Both the position numbers and the translations under genes were made by a program. A stretch of DNA of 58,973 nucleotides from Methanosarcinales archaeon (GTDB taxonomy: Archaea; Halobacteriota; Methanosarcinia; Methanosarcinales; Methanocomedenaceae): the NCBI GenBank assembly GCA_021108405.1, contig JAIOQW010000350.1, forward strand, positions 1-58,973, written 5' to 3'. Shown here one piece after another: positions 1-9,989 of the stretch; within the stretch, counting starts at the first letter, position 1, and every line of letters starts with the position of its first letter. The notes beneath the pieces are model-generated. The model saw only the letters and a list, made by a program, of their open reading frames with translations. It was not told the origin of the DNA and did not search any database.

Positions 1-51
1 GTGAACGGAGTGAGCATTTTCGATATATCAAGTTATACTTGATATACTACA
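1..51. repeat. family Y repeat, distal half
   Basis: gtgaacggagtgagcattttcgatatatcaagttatacttgatatacta matches 34563-34613. Confidence 0.75.
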
Positions 52-126
52 AGAAAGTGATTACTAAATATTCATAATACATATATTGTTTATAATGTAA
101 AAATAAGAATTTGCACACGATTATTT

Positions 127-436
127 GGAGAGTTGAATGAAAATAATTCATAACAACCAGGTTCTAAAAATAGATTATTTTATTCGCCATGGAAATCAAG
201 AAACAATCCTTTACCTCCATGGTTTGGGATGATCAAAAGATGATTTTCAAAAAGCTACGCAAGTTGACGAACTGCAATCTCATACATTAGTAGCATTTGA
301 TCTTCCGGGTTGTGGCGGATCAACATATCCGGAAGCAACCATTTTCCTAACTACGATAATCCTCAGGAATTTTATCATGCTATTTCAAATTTTATAGAGA
401 GGTTCAGTGGTTGTGGAAATCCATGAACTTCTGTGC
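127..436 (+). pseudogene. degenerate alpha/beta hydrolase fragment
   Basis: Reading from ~137: MKIIHNNQVLKIDYFIRHGNQETILYLHGLG-stop(TGA)-SKDDFQKATQVDELQSHTLVAFDLPGCGGSTYPE, then a frameshift to PNYDNPQEFYHAISNFIERFSG; HG-G and G-G-S hydrolase-like motifs with in-frame stop and frameshift. Confidence 0.55.
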
Positions 437-500
437 TCTTTATGACCTCTGTGACAGTCATATAGAATTCCAAATTACACTTGCGAAGCAGTATAATTAA
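421..500. repeat. family X repeat remnant
   Basis: ctctgtgacagtcatatagaattccaaattacacttgcgaagcagtataat matches 19540-19595. Confidence 0.65.
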
Positions 501-598
501 GTATATTTTATACATTTAACAAAATAAAACTCGCAAAATATTAACACAACATTTAAATATATGACTGAAGATTTTGATTGATAATAATTGGTAGGGCC

Positions 599-1225
599 AT
601 GACACAAAAAAAAATGTTAGTCTCTTTATTAATTGTAGTAACAATTATTACTACCTTTTGTATTGATGACAAAAGAAAATCACAAGCACCTGATCCACTC
701 ATTGAATTATGCGATCTTCCTATCGGATATTACTATGATGAATACACTACTGGGGCAATTCCAAAGAATAAATCTTTTAAAATTTCTTCGGATTTTTTTC
801 AATCATATCCAGTTTATGATGTTCACGAATATTATGGAGATATCTCTATGGATTATAAACGGATTTCAACTGAATACAAGTTATATAATAATAATAGTAG
901 TATTGATATGCTTGTTTATATTTATGAATCTGATTCGGATTCCGGATTTGAAGAATATTTTTCTGGTATGGAATTGAATTACAGGTCTTGGAAAGAAGAC
1001 TACACTATTACTACAAATTTAATTGGTTGTCATTCTTTATTAATGGTTATAGAACCCGAGTATTATGTGTTACAATTTAACATTAAAAATTATCTAATTA
1101 TGATATTCGGTGATTCAACCGATAGACATGATTTTGAAAATAATACTATACAAGAAGAAATGTTAAAAGTTGCAGAAGCAATCGAAATAAAGCTCGATGA
1201 TTCATATCATATCCATGTACAGTGA
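599..1225 (+). CDS. predicted secreted/lipoprotein-like hypothetical protein
   Basis: ORF 578..1225; likely start MTQKKMLVSLLIVVTIITTFC gives a signal/lipobox-like N-terminus. Confidence 0.6.
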   Translation: MTQKKMLVSLLIVVTIITTFCIDDKRKSQAPDPLIELCDLPIGYYYDEYTTGAIPKNKSFKISSDFFQSYPVYDVHEYYGDISMDYKRISTEYKLYNNNSSIDMLVYIYESDSDSGFEEYFSGMELNYRSWKEDYTITTNLIGCHSLLMVIEPEYYVLQFNIKNYLIMIFGDSTDRHDFENNTIQEEMLKVAEAIEIKLDDSYHIHVQ

Positions 1226-1350
1226 TCTGTCTATGTATAGCGACTGATAAATTGGTTAAAGCCAGAAATAACACACCATGTTTTAGTGTAACCAGTTGGG
1301 TACGACAATATCTATACTATCACGTATTAGGTAAATAGAGGAGCAGTAAT

Positions 1351-2424
1351 ATGGACCGGATCATCCTCCACGTAGATATGGATAGTTTCTTTGCTTCAGT
1401 GGAACAGTGTAAAAACCCGGACTTAAGGGGACTTGCTGTAGTTGTAGGGTCTGACCCTAAACAAGGTAAGGGCAGAGGAGTGGTCAGTACCTGTTCATAC
1501 GAGGCCCGCAGCTTCGGGATACATTCGGGGATGCCAATTTCCAGAGCATACAGGTTATGCCAGGATGCTGTTTTTTTACCAGTGAATATGCCTCTGTATC
1601 AAGAAGTTTCTTGCAGGATCATGAAAATCCTCAGATCCTTTACTGATAAGTTCCAGCAGGTAAGCGTGGATGAGGCATTTCTGGATATTAGCGATAGGAC
1701 ACAGGATTATAAGGAGGCTGTCCAGCTTGCCGGACAGATCAAATCCATGACCAGGGACAGGGAAGGACTTACCTGTTCAATTGGTATTGCTCCTGTTCGA
1801 TCAGTGGCGAAGATAGCCTCTGATCTCAATAAACCCGACGGCATGACAGTAGTAGAACCTGGTATTGTGGTGGAATTCCTTCAACCCTTAAATGTGCGTA
1901 AACTCTCTGGTATCGGAAAAAAACATGAAGATATATTGACAGGGATGGGGATTAACACCTTAGGTCAACTGGCCTGTTTTGATAAGAATAAGCTAATTGA
2001 GATCTTTGGTAAGTGGGGTTCTAAAATGCAAAGGCTGGCCCTGGGTCAGGATGATAGTGAGGTAAAAGAAAGTCAGGAGATAAAATCCATCAGCAGGGAG
2101 CATACGTTTGACAAAGATACGGATGATCCGGTAATATTAATTAATACTCTTGATATGATTTCAGAAAAGGTGCATAAATCATTAGTACACAAAGGCTATT
2201 CCTTCAGTACCGTGTCTGTAAAAGTGAGGTTTGAGGATTTTACTACTTTTACAAGAGCAAAGACACTAAGTTTCAGTTCGCAGGATCAGGATATTATCAA
2301 ACGTGTATCAAATGAATTATCAAATAAGTTCTTTAACGGAAGGAAGATACGGCTGCTTGGTATCAAGCTTTCTAACCTGGATAAAAGCAAGATGATCCAG
2401 ACAACATTTGATTATTTTTTATAA
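1351..2424 (+). CDS. dinB: DNA polymerase IV (Y-family)
   Basis: ILHVDMDSFFASVEQ, YEARSFGIHSGMP, SVDEAFLDIS, SIGIAPVRSVAKIASDLNKPDG motifs. Confidence 0.95.
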   Translation: MDRIILHVDMDSFFASVEQCKNPDLRGLAVVVGSDPKQGKGRGVVSTCSYEARSFGIHSGMPISRAYRLCQDAVFLPVNMPLYQEVSCRIMKILRSFTDKFQQVSVDEAFLDISDRTQDYKEAVQLAGQIKSMTRDREGLTCSIGIAPVRSVAKIASDLNKPDGMTVVEPGIVVEFLQPLNVRKLSGIGKKHEDILTGMGINTLGQLACFDKNKLIEIFGKWGSKMQRLALGQDDSEVKESQEIKSISREHTFDKDTDDPVILINTLDMISEKVHKSLVHKGYSFSTVSVKVRFEDFTTFTRAKTLSFSSQDQDIIKRVSNELSNKFFNGRKIRLLGIKLSNLDKSKMIQTTFDYFL

Positions 2425-2460
2425 AAACAAAATCCTCGCTAACGCCCGGATTTTATTGAC
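2425..2460. repeat. family Y core hairpin
   Basis: aaaacaaaatcctcgctaacgcccggattttattgac after dinB stop. Confidence 0.65.
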
Positions 2461-2636
2461 CGACATTCCAGAGGTTGCACAGCATGCAGAAAGGAGTCTT
2501 ATTGCTGTCAATGCTAAAAATAAAAAGCAGTTTAAAGAAGTAATACTGGAACGTCTTGATGATTTAACAGATTCCTAAATAAAGAGAGTGAATAAAGTGA
2601 TGAACAAAATCGCGAAATTACCGCTGTTGCCAGAAT

Positions 2637-3977
2637 CTATGAAGAAGATAGGTTATGGGGTGCACTCCACTCATTATTTTCACCTGCATCCGCACTAAGC
2701 AACCATTTCCACAGCGGTATGAACCTGATACTAAAATCCCCATGCTCTTCGATAGCTTCAATATCATCAGTGATTATTGTACCTTCGTTTAATTTGAATT
2801 CATTCATTGCTTCTAAAAGCCCTGCAATTTCACGCTCCCTGTTTTGTTGCGTTACAGAATAACAGACCTGGATAACCTGGGTAATGTCTGCCACTTTTTT
2901 CACTATAAAGTCGCATTCGTGCCTGTCTTTGTAATAATATATCTCATCTCCTTTTCTATGTAGTTCTAAAAACACAGTGTTTTCATATAATCTTCCCAGA
3001 TCCTCGCTGAACTTGAAACCCACGATATTATGCAGCCCCTGGTCTATTGCATAAACCTTTTTTGGGTTTACTTGCTGCTCCTTTAATGAATATGAAAATC
3101 TGTTTATAAAAAATATAAGATAGGCATCCCTTAAGTAATATGAAAACCGCTCTACACTGTCCAGGCTTATACCAATAAAATTAGCTATTTTCCTGAAGGA
3201 TGCAAGTGTGGAAATATTAGTTAAATAATATTTAGCCAGACTCCTCAGCTTATTTATTTTTTTTATTTTGTATCGTTCGGCAATATCACGAAGTAATATA
3301 TCATTAAAATAACCACGAAGTATGTCATTTTTTTCCTTTGAGAGCACAACCTGTGGAAAACCACCTGATACAAGATATTTGCGCAGCATCTGTCTGATTA
3401 TTATTCTATTTGATAAAATATCAAGCTTTGATGTTATTGACAAATTATTAAAATGTAAGAATTCCATAAATGTCAGCGGATATACCTGGATATCCACATG
3501 TCTGCCTGTAAGTGCAGTGCCAAGTTCCTTGCTTAATAATCTTGCAGATGATCCGGAAACGAAAATGTCCGCACTACCCTTTTCGTGAAGTGCACGGACA
3601 AACCTCTCCCACCCTTTAATGTTCTGTATTTCATCAAGAAATATACCTGGTTTGATTGCAGGCTGGACGATCTCTAAAAAAGCTTCATGTGCATCTATTA
3701 AGAACCCAACTGATAGATCATCAATGAATTTTGGCTCCTCAAAGTTTATATAAAGATTATTTCTTCTGTCGTCTCCGTTTTCTATCAAATTGTTTATATA
3801 TTGTCTCATTAATGTTGTTTTTCCAGATCGTCTGACTCCAGTGATGAAAATTACCTGCTCTGTTGTCTTTAATTTTTCAAACAGCGCAAGATATGGTTCC
3901 CTCGAAATACCCGAATCTGGAGTTCTTGACCAGAAGTTCCATTCATCCAATACCTCTATTATTTTCTCTTTTTCCAT
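2637..3977 (-). CDS. AAA ATPase with DUF4143-like C-terminus
   Basis: Walker A GVRRSGKTTLM, FLDEIQNIKGWERFVRAL, C-terminal nuclease-like YYYKDRHECDFIV. Confidence 0.85.
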   Translation of the reverse strand: MEKEKIIEVLDEWNFWSRTPDSGISREPYLALFEKLKTTEQVIFITGVRRSGKTTLMRQYINNLIENGDDRRNNLYINFEEPKFIDDLSVGFLIDAHEAFLEIVQPAIKPGIFLDEIQNIKGWERFVRALHEKGSADIFVSGSSARLLSKELGTALTGRHVDIQVYPLTFMEFLHFNNLSITSKLDILSNRIIIRQMLRKYLVSGGFPQVVLSKEKNDILRGYFNDILLRDIAERYKIKKINKLRSLAKYYLTNISTLASFRKIANFIGISLDSVERFSYYLRDAYLIFFINRFSYSLKEQQVNPKKVYAIDQGLHNIVGFKFSEDLGRLYENTVFLELHRKGDEIYYYKDRHECDFIVKKVADITQVIQVCYSVTQQNREREIAGLLEAMNEFKLNEGTIITDDIEAIEEHGDFSIRFIPLWKWLLSADAGENNEWSAPHNLSSS

Positions 3978-4048
3978 ATATTGTATTATGTTATTCTATA
4001 GTATAAAACATATCGGTCATTATTTCATCAAAGTGACCGATTTATTTT

Positions 4049-5461
4049 TCAGGATAAGATGAGACATAAGAACATCCATGCAGGAATGCAAAGAATATCT
4101 CCTTTTTGTTCAAAAATATTCTTTGTAATCACTATACCAAAGCAAATATCATAAACACCCATAAAATATTTCAAATTCTTAAGATCGTGATTATATACAT
4201 TGTTCTGGTATTTCACTTCAACCGGTATGATCACATCATCTATTATCAAAACAATATCTACTTCATGCTTTTGTTTATCCTTGAAATATGTTATATTCTT
4301 AATATCCTGTTGTCTTTTAAACTCTCTTATTGTTAAAAGATTTGAATCAATAACAGATTCTATTAACAGACCCATATTTTCACCCACAGTGTCACGTATC
4401 TTCAGTAGTGAATTTCGAAGACCGGAATCGATAATAAAGAATTTTTTATTGGATCTTATTTGTTTATTCACGTTTTTTGAAAATATAGGCAGATTCCCGA
4501 TCAAATATGTGGATTCTAAATAATATATTAGATTTATCACTGTATCCGTACTGATGGAAAGTGTCTGTGCGATCTTATTAAATGAAGTGGTCTGGCAGTT
4601 GTTCTGTGCTATGTAAAGCAGGATATTTTCAAGATATTGCGGGTTTTTTAACTGGTAAAGCACAGCAATATCACGATATATAGTCTTTTCAATTACGTCG
4701 CTTAGTAGTATATCTTGCCAAATACGTATATCTTGTTCCTTAAAATACTCAGGATAACCACCGGCTAATAAATATTCATTGAAATATAAAGTGATCTCAT
4801 CCTGGAATTGTGTTAATTCAAAGAACAGATCATCCACATCTATGTGAAAAATATCTTTACCTACATAAGGTTCAAGTAATTTTTTTCTGCCTTTTAATTT
4901 GATAAATTCTTTAAAATTCAGGGGCATTATCTTGATCTCTGAAATCCTGCCAACTAAAGATTCTTTTGAATATTTCAATAAATGTGTTGCACTTGAGCTG
5001 GATATTATGAATTTTATGTTATATTTCAGATCATAATATTTTTTAAGCCAGAGATTCCAGTCCTTTAGAAAATGTATCTCATCAATAAAAATATATATTT
5101 TTTCAACATCTCTTATCTGTTTTTTTTGGATCTTTTCCAGATACTCCTCTAATATTATCCTTAGAGGATCAACCATGGTCATGATCAACGGATCATCCAT
5201 TGACATGAACAGGATATGCTCTTTTTGAATACCATTACTCAGGAGATGATCTATTAACTGATACATAAGCGTTGATTTACCAACACGTCTGGGACCGATG
5301 ATTGCTGTAATACGCTCTTTATCAAGAAGGTTGATCAATTCATCAAACTCATCCCTGTGATCAGACTGTAATAGAACGGGAGCTATAGTACCAGTTCTCC
5401 ACCATTCATTTACTTCATGAAGGTATTGTATAAGCTCCATACTATCTGGTATTCTCGTCAA
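4049..5461 (-). CDS. AAA ATPase with DUF4143-like C-terminus
   Basis: Walker A GPRRVGKSTLMYQ, FIDEIHFLKDWNLWLKKYYD, C-terminal KDKQKHEVDIVLI..VEVKY. Confidence 0.85.
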   Translation of the reverse strand: MTRIPDSMELIQYLHEVNEWWRTGTIAPVLLQSDHRDEFDELINLLDKERITAIIGPRRVGKSTLMYQLIDHLLSNGIQKEHILFMSMDDPLIMTMVDPLRIILEEYLEKIQKKQIRDVEKIYIFIDEIHFLKDWNLWLKKYYDLKYNIKFIISSSSATHLLKYSKESLVGRISEIKIMPLNFKEFIKLKGRKKLLEPYVGKDIFHIDVDDLFFELTQFQDEITLYFNEYLLAGGYPEYFKEQDIRIWQDILLSDVIEKTIYRDIAVLYQLKNPQYLENILLYIAQNNCQTTSFNKIAQTLSISTDTVINLIYYLESTYLIGNLPIFSKNVNKQIRSNKKFFIIDSGLRNSLLKIRDTVGENMGLLIESVIDSNLLTIREFKRQQDIKNITYFKDKQKHEVDIVLIIDDVIIPVEVKYQNNVYNHDLKNLKYFMGVYDICFGIVITKNIFEQKGDILCIPAWMFLCLILS

Positions 5462-5532
5462 ATATCATATAGGTATCTATTATACATAATATAATGCCGG
5501 ATTTTTGTCCGGTACAATCGATAATATTCTAT

Positions 5533-6240
5533 TCAAATACCACCCACCGGCATTATATACAATGGCTGTTCTTCATCAGTCATATTAACTATTCGTTTTA
5601 CTTCATCATCATGGAAAGCTCCGACCACAACAGTCCCAAGATCCAATGAAACTGCCTGTAGATAGACATTCTGGGCAGCGTGCCCTACTTCCATGTGCAC
5701 ATACTTGATCCCTCTTTCTCCATACTTTTGAGTAGTTCGCTCATAAACTGCACAAAATACAATTACTGCAGCACCTTCTTTTATACAGCTTTGATCAAGA
5801 GCAGCATCACACAGCTCTAAGCGGATATCGCCTTTTGTGATCAACTCCAGTTCATGTGGATGAGGTTTATACTTATAGGTCCCGGCAGGAAGATCATTTA
5901 CTTCTCCTGCTATGAAATATACTTCCAGTGGATAAAGAGCTCCTGCTGAAGGTGCTGTCCTGTATCCACCCGGGCGTGTAACACCTTGCGCAGCCCAGAG
6001 CAGTTGCGAAACTTCAGACAAGGTAAGTGGCCTGTCATGATAATCCCTGACCGATCTTCGTTTTTGCAGCACAGTCTCGATAGAAAGACTGCTGGAATGA
6101 TCGGGGTCAGGAAGTGTTATAGTATCCTGGATATTTAAGATAATATCTTGTGTAGAGGACTGGTTCTTTGACATCTGCAACATTGCACTCACCAGGATTA
6201 TTATGCAGATTATTGCAGTTGTTATAATATATTTTTTCAT
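5533..6240 (-). CDS. SagB/ThcOx-type nitroreductase-family dehydrogenase with N-terminal TM/signal
   Basis: RRSVRDYHDRPLTLSEVSQLLWAAQGVTRPGGYRTAPSAGALYPLEVY. Confidence 0.85.
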   Translation of the reverse strand: MKKYIITTAIICIIILVSAMLQMSKNQSSTQDIILNIQDTITLPDPDHSSSLSIETVLQKRRSVRDYHDRPLTLSEVSQLLWAAQGVTRPGGYRTAPSAGALYPLEVYFIAGEVNDLPAGTYKYKPHPHELELITKGDIRLELCDAALDQSCIKEGAAVIVFCAVYERTTQKYGERGIKYVHMEVGHAAQNVYLQAVSLDLGTVVVGAFHDDEVKRIVNMTDEEQPLYIMPVGGI

Positions 6241-6283
6241 ATTATAACATCTTTAGAGAATAATCTAATAAAGTTTTTCATAG

Positions 6284-6402
6284 TATAGAGGCTGTCCAAC
6301 AATCCAAAAGTGGAATAAAAAGAAAGGAAAATAGGGCTGTAAATCCAAAAAGAAGCCTAATTTTTAGTACCAAAAGTAATTATGGGACAGACTCTATATC
6401 AA
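6284..6402. mobile_element. MITE-like element (~120 bp)
   Basis: Imperfect terminal inverted repeats TATAGAGGCTGTCCAA (6284) and reverse complement of TGGGACAGACTCTATA (~6387-6402); no ORF inside. Confidence 0.4.
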
Positions 6403-6416
6403 GTAAAACATGATTT

Positions 6417-6531
6417 GCTGGAAATGCTTCACATTTTCTAATCCTCCATTCCTCCGGAATGTCGGACGAAGATTCTGCGAATCTTCGAAGCTTCAGTCAA
6501 TAAAATCCGAGCGTTAGCGAGGATTTTGTTC
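6417..6531. repeat. dispersed hairpin-cluster repeat, family Y
   Basis: Shares GAAGATTCnnCGAATCTTC and AAAATCC..GGATTTT hairpins with 13351-13536, 9853-9970 and 34499-34614. Confidence 0.75.
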
Positions 6532-6533
6532 AT

Positions 6534-7796
6534 CTATTCTTTCCCCTGCCCTAACAGATCATGCATCATGTCAATTGCACAGAAGTCACCACACATAGAG
6601 CAAGGACCTGTATCAGGGCACATTTTCTTTGGTTTCTCAGAGTCAATAGCATACTTCATCTGTCCTTCCCAGTCCATTGCAACCCTGCATTTTGCCAGCT
6701 CAAGGTCATCAGGCTGTGAGCCGTATTTGATGGAATCTCCTATGTGAGCAGCAATACGAAAAGCTACTAAACCTTCCCTTACATCATCTGCAGATGGGAG
6801 CCTTAAGTGTTCGGAAGGAGTGATATAGCACAGATAATCGGCTCCGGCTCCGGTAGCCATAGATGCACCTACACAACCGGCAATATGGTCATAACCTACT
6901 GCCACATCAACAGGCAGCGGTCCGGCTACAAATAACGGATAATTCCCCATCTGCTTATAATACTTCACATTATCCTGGATATCCGAAGCCCGCACATGTC
7001 CTCCTGTACCTTCTATGATCACCTGGACTCCAGACTTGTGTGCTCTTTTTGCCAGCTTCATATTGGTCCGGATCTCCTGTACCTGTGGTGTGTCAAGTAT
7101 ATCATGGATACAGCCACCTCTCATAGTATTTCCTAAAGAAAGCACAACATCTTTTTGCTTAAGTATCTCTAATATATGATCAAAATTATCAATAAACGGA
7201 TTACCACATTGATTAGAAAGCATATAGACACAGGTAAATGAACCTCCTTTTGAGACCATACCCATGATACGATCACTGTTTCTTAATTTCTCAATACATT
7301 CAGGTTCTATACAGTGCAGAACAACAGAACTAACTCCTTCATCCACATGGTCTTCTATGGTTTTTAGAATATGATCCTCAGTCATAGAATGAATGCCCTT
7401 ATCTACTACTGATTGATATATAGGCACTGTAGTGATAGGCAGGGTAGTATTGCCGAAAATCGAGCGTCTGATAGAATTAATATCCCCACCCATTGAAAGA
7501 TCAGTAAGAGTATCAGCCCCGTATTGCTGCGCTACCCTGGCTTTGTTGATCTCCTCATTAGCAGATATACAAACACTGGATGTCCCGATATTTGCATTGA
7601 TCTTGGTAGTAGCCCCTTTACCAATAGCCACGGATATCTCATCCCTTATCATGATAACCAGGCTTCCGTCTGCCAGACCGCTGCGGATAGTATCGGGTTT
7701 AAGCCCCTCACAGAATGCTACATCCCTCATTACGGGAGTAATGATACCCTCTCTTGCCATGTCGATCTGTGTTTTTTCCATTTCTATCTCTCTCAC
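6534..7796 (-). CDS. thiC: phosphomethylpyrimidine synthase ThiC
   Basis: MEKTQIDMAREGIITPVMRDVAFCEGL...NANIGTSS...CSMCGDFCAI radical-SAM cluster motif near C-terminus. Confidence 0.95.
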   Translation of the reverse strand: MREIEMEKTQIDMAREGIITPVMRDVAFCEGLKPDTIRSGLADGSLVIMIRDEISVAIGKGATTKINANIGTSSVCISANEEINKARVAQQYGADTLTDLSMGGDINSIRRSIFGNTTLPITTVPIYQSVVDKGIHSMTEDHILKTIEDHVDEGVSSVVLHCIEPECIEKLRNSDRIMGMVSKGGSFTCVYMLSNQCGNPFIDNFDHILEILKQKDVVLSLGNTMRGGCIHDILDTPQVQEIRTNMKLAKRAHKSGVQVIIEGTGGHVRASDIQDNVKYYKQMGNYPLFVAGPLPVDVAVGYDHIAGCVGASMATGAGADYLCYITPSEHLRLPSADDVREGLVAFRIAAHIGDSIKYGSQPDDLELAKCRVAMDWEGQMKYAIDSEKPKKMCPDTGPCSMCGDFCAIDMMHDLLGQGKE

Positions 7797-7832
7797 TGTC
7801 TAATATTCGATCAATATTATGGCAATAAGGTG

Positions 7833-8285
7833 TTAGAGTATCTCAAAAAAAAGGTTCGGCGTACAAATAACATCCGGGTGCTCCCTTTCTACGCCAGATG
7901 GGAATTTTATGTATAAGTCTACAGTAGTACCAAACGGACAGGAATCATGGAAATAATATTCAGACCCCTGCTCAGGATTCTGATAAGTTACGTTTGTAGC
8001 CTCTACTACTGCATGATCATACAGAGTACTTATTATAGTAACATTATCAAATTCATGGAACAGGTCAACAATTACAGGTTCAAGACTGCTACTACCTAAC
8101 ATTATAATATATATCCTGGCTACTGCATCCAGTTCATAATTTACCGTGAAGGTAGCATCAGTACCATGCAACTCCATAGTAATGGAATTCACATCTATAT
8201 ATTCTGGTATTTCCGCACTGCCTGATGTTAGAATGAATAACGATATTAATATGCCAATAAATATAAGAATGACTTTGTGTTTCAT
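7833..8285 (-). CDS. predicted secreted hypothetical protein
   Basis: N-terminal signal MKHKVILIFIGILISLFILTSGSAE. Confidence 0.5.
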   Translation of the reverse strand: MKHKVILIFIGILISLFILTSGSAEIPEYIDVNSITMELHGTDATFTVNYELDAVARIYIIMLGSSSLEPVIVDLFHEFDNVTIISTLYDHAVVEATNVTYQNPEQGSEYYFHDSCPFGTTVDLYIKFPSGVEREHPDVICTPNLFFEIL

Positions 8286-8525
8286 CTATGTATCCCGCTC
8301 AATTTTATTCACAAGTTTATATTATTAACCTACCTGAGATTATTTATGTATTTTGGTCGGAGGAGTATAGGCAAAATTTCGAATCATCCGATATCAATAA
8401 CCACAATTCAACAAACCCATGATTCCAATTCGATTTTTCAGGATTCGGATGGAGTCCTTTGGTTCACATAGGCATAACAAAGGTCATTAATATCATATAC
8501 CAGATAATAACACGAGGAATTTATT

Positions 8526-9887
8526 ATGAAAGAACCCACAATAGTCATGACAATAGCAGGATCTGATTCCGGAGGTGGTGCCGGTATACAGGCTGATCTA
8601 AAGACCTTTGCCGTACTTGATGTACACGGCACCTGTGCCATTACTTCAATTACTTCACAGAACACGTTAGGTGTACTGGCAGTTCATGACCTGCCTATAG
8701 AGACCATTGACTCCCAGATCAAGGCTGTAACATCAGATATGAACATTTCATATGCCAAGACAGGTATGCTATCATCCTCAGGGATCATTAGAAAAGTAGC
8801 TGAAATAATTAAGATCAATAAAATCCCTATTGTGGTCGATCCTGTAATGGTGGCAGAAGCAGGAGGAAGCCTCATGCAAACTGAAGCACTTGCCACTCTG
8901 CAAGAAGAACTCATCCCTTTATCAACAGTAATAACACCTAATATCCATGAAGCAGAAACACTCGGCGGCATATCAATACACGATTGGCAGGATGCAAGAC
9001 AAGCTGCAAAGCATATAGTGGATTGTGGTGCTAATGCAGTAATAATCACCGGAGGACATCTTGACGGATCAGACCTATTATTTGACGGCTCTGATCACTC
9101 CTTAATTAAAGGAGCACTAATTAAAGGTGGGACTCATGGAGCAGGGTGTACCTACTCAGCAGCTCTTAGTGTATTTCTTGCAAGAGGGGACACACTTAAT
9201 AAAGCAGCTTATAGTGCTAAGTCCTTTGTCACTAATGCCATCATGCAAAGTAGACAGGTAGGTCAGGGTGTAGGACCGGTTAATTCTGTAAAAAGTACAC
9301 TGCAGGATGCTTATAGATACAAAGCTCTACTGGATGTTACAAAAGCCGTTGCAATACTTGGATCATCAGATGATATTCACACCCTGATCCCTGAAGTAGG
9401 ATGCAATATTGTAAGTGCTCTTCCCGGTGCTGCTGGTGTTGATGAAGTATGCGCTATACAGGGAAGGATAGTCAGTCTCAACGCTCAGGCACATAGTGTG
9501 GGATGCCCTGCTTTTGGGGCCAGCAGTCACGTAGCACGTATTGTACTGGCAGCTATGCAATATGACCCTCAACTCAAAGGTGCCATTAATATCAAGTACT
9601 CGGAAAAAACCCTGCAAGTGATCTTAAATATGGGCTTTACAATAGCATCCTTTGACAGGGAGCATGAACCATCCGGTACAAGTACAATGGAATGGGGTAC
9701 TGCTCATGCTATTAAGACATATATACAACATCAAAATAAGATACCTGACATAATATATGATCGTGGTGCGGTTGGTAAGGAACCTATGATCCGGCTAATA
9801 TCACATAGTGCCGAGGATGCAGCTTACAGGGCTGTGAAAATAGCAAAAGCAAGAACAAAATCCTCGCTAAGGCTCGGATTTTCTTGA
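8526..9887 (+). CDS. thiD: bifunctional HMP kinase/HMP-P kinase (ThiD) fused to ThiN-type thiamine-phosphate synthase
   Basis: [43 protein letters not shown]-terminal ThiN-like domain ([16 protein letters not shown]). Confidence 0.9.
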   Translation: MKEPTIVMTIAGSDSGGGAGIQADLKTFAVLDVHGTCAITSITSQNTLGVLAVHDLPIETIDSQIKAVTSDMNISYAKTGMLSSSGIIRKVAEIIKINKIPIVVDPVMVAEAGGSLMQTEALATLQEELIPLSTVITPNIHEAETLGGISIHDWQDARQAAKHIVDCGANAVIITGGHLDGSDLLFDGSDHSLIKGALIKGGTHGAGCTYSAALSVFLARGDTLNKAAYSAKSFVTNAIMQSRQVGQGVGPVNSVKSTLQDAYRYKALLDVTKAVAILGSSDDIHTLIPEVGCNIVSALPGAAGVDEVCAIQGRIVSLNAQAHSVGCPAFGASSHVARIVLAAMQYDPQLKGAINIKYSEKTLQVILNMGFTIASFDREHEPSGTSTMEWGTAHAIKTYIQHQNKIPDIIYDRGAVGKEPMIRLISHSAEDAAYRAVKIAKARTKSSLRLGFS

Positions 9888-9970
9888 CTGAAGCTTCGAA
9901 GAAGCTGAAGATTAGAAAATGTGAACGGAATGAGCATTTTCGATACATCAAGTTATACTTAATATACTTA
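9853..9970. repeat. dispersed hairpin-cluster repeat, family Y (full-length type)
   Basis: acaaaatcctcgctaaggctcggattttcttgactgaagcttcgaagaagctgaagattagaaaatgtgaacggaatgagcattttcgatacatcaagttatactt; nearly identical to 34499-34614; overlaps 3' end of thiD-thiN. Confidence 0.85.
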
Positions 9971-9989
9971 AAAAATGAGTAAATATAGA

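Noticed and set aside
137-436. In-frame TGA at a position (HGLG-TGA-SKDDF) where homologs often carry Cys, suggestive of selenocysteine
   Set aside because: A frameshift and a further stop follow within ~200 nt and there is no recognisable SECIS-like structure; pseudogene is simpler.
2461-2577. Short open stretch DIPEVAQHAERSLIAVNAKNKKQFKEVILERLDDLTDS after dinB
   Set aside because: Possibly a gene remnant but too short to assign a family.
7797-7832. Possible TPP riboswitch upstream of thiC
   Set aside because: No CTGAGA/ThiT-box-like core was seen in the upstream region and the intergenic gap is too short.
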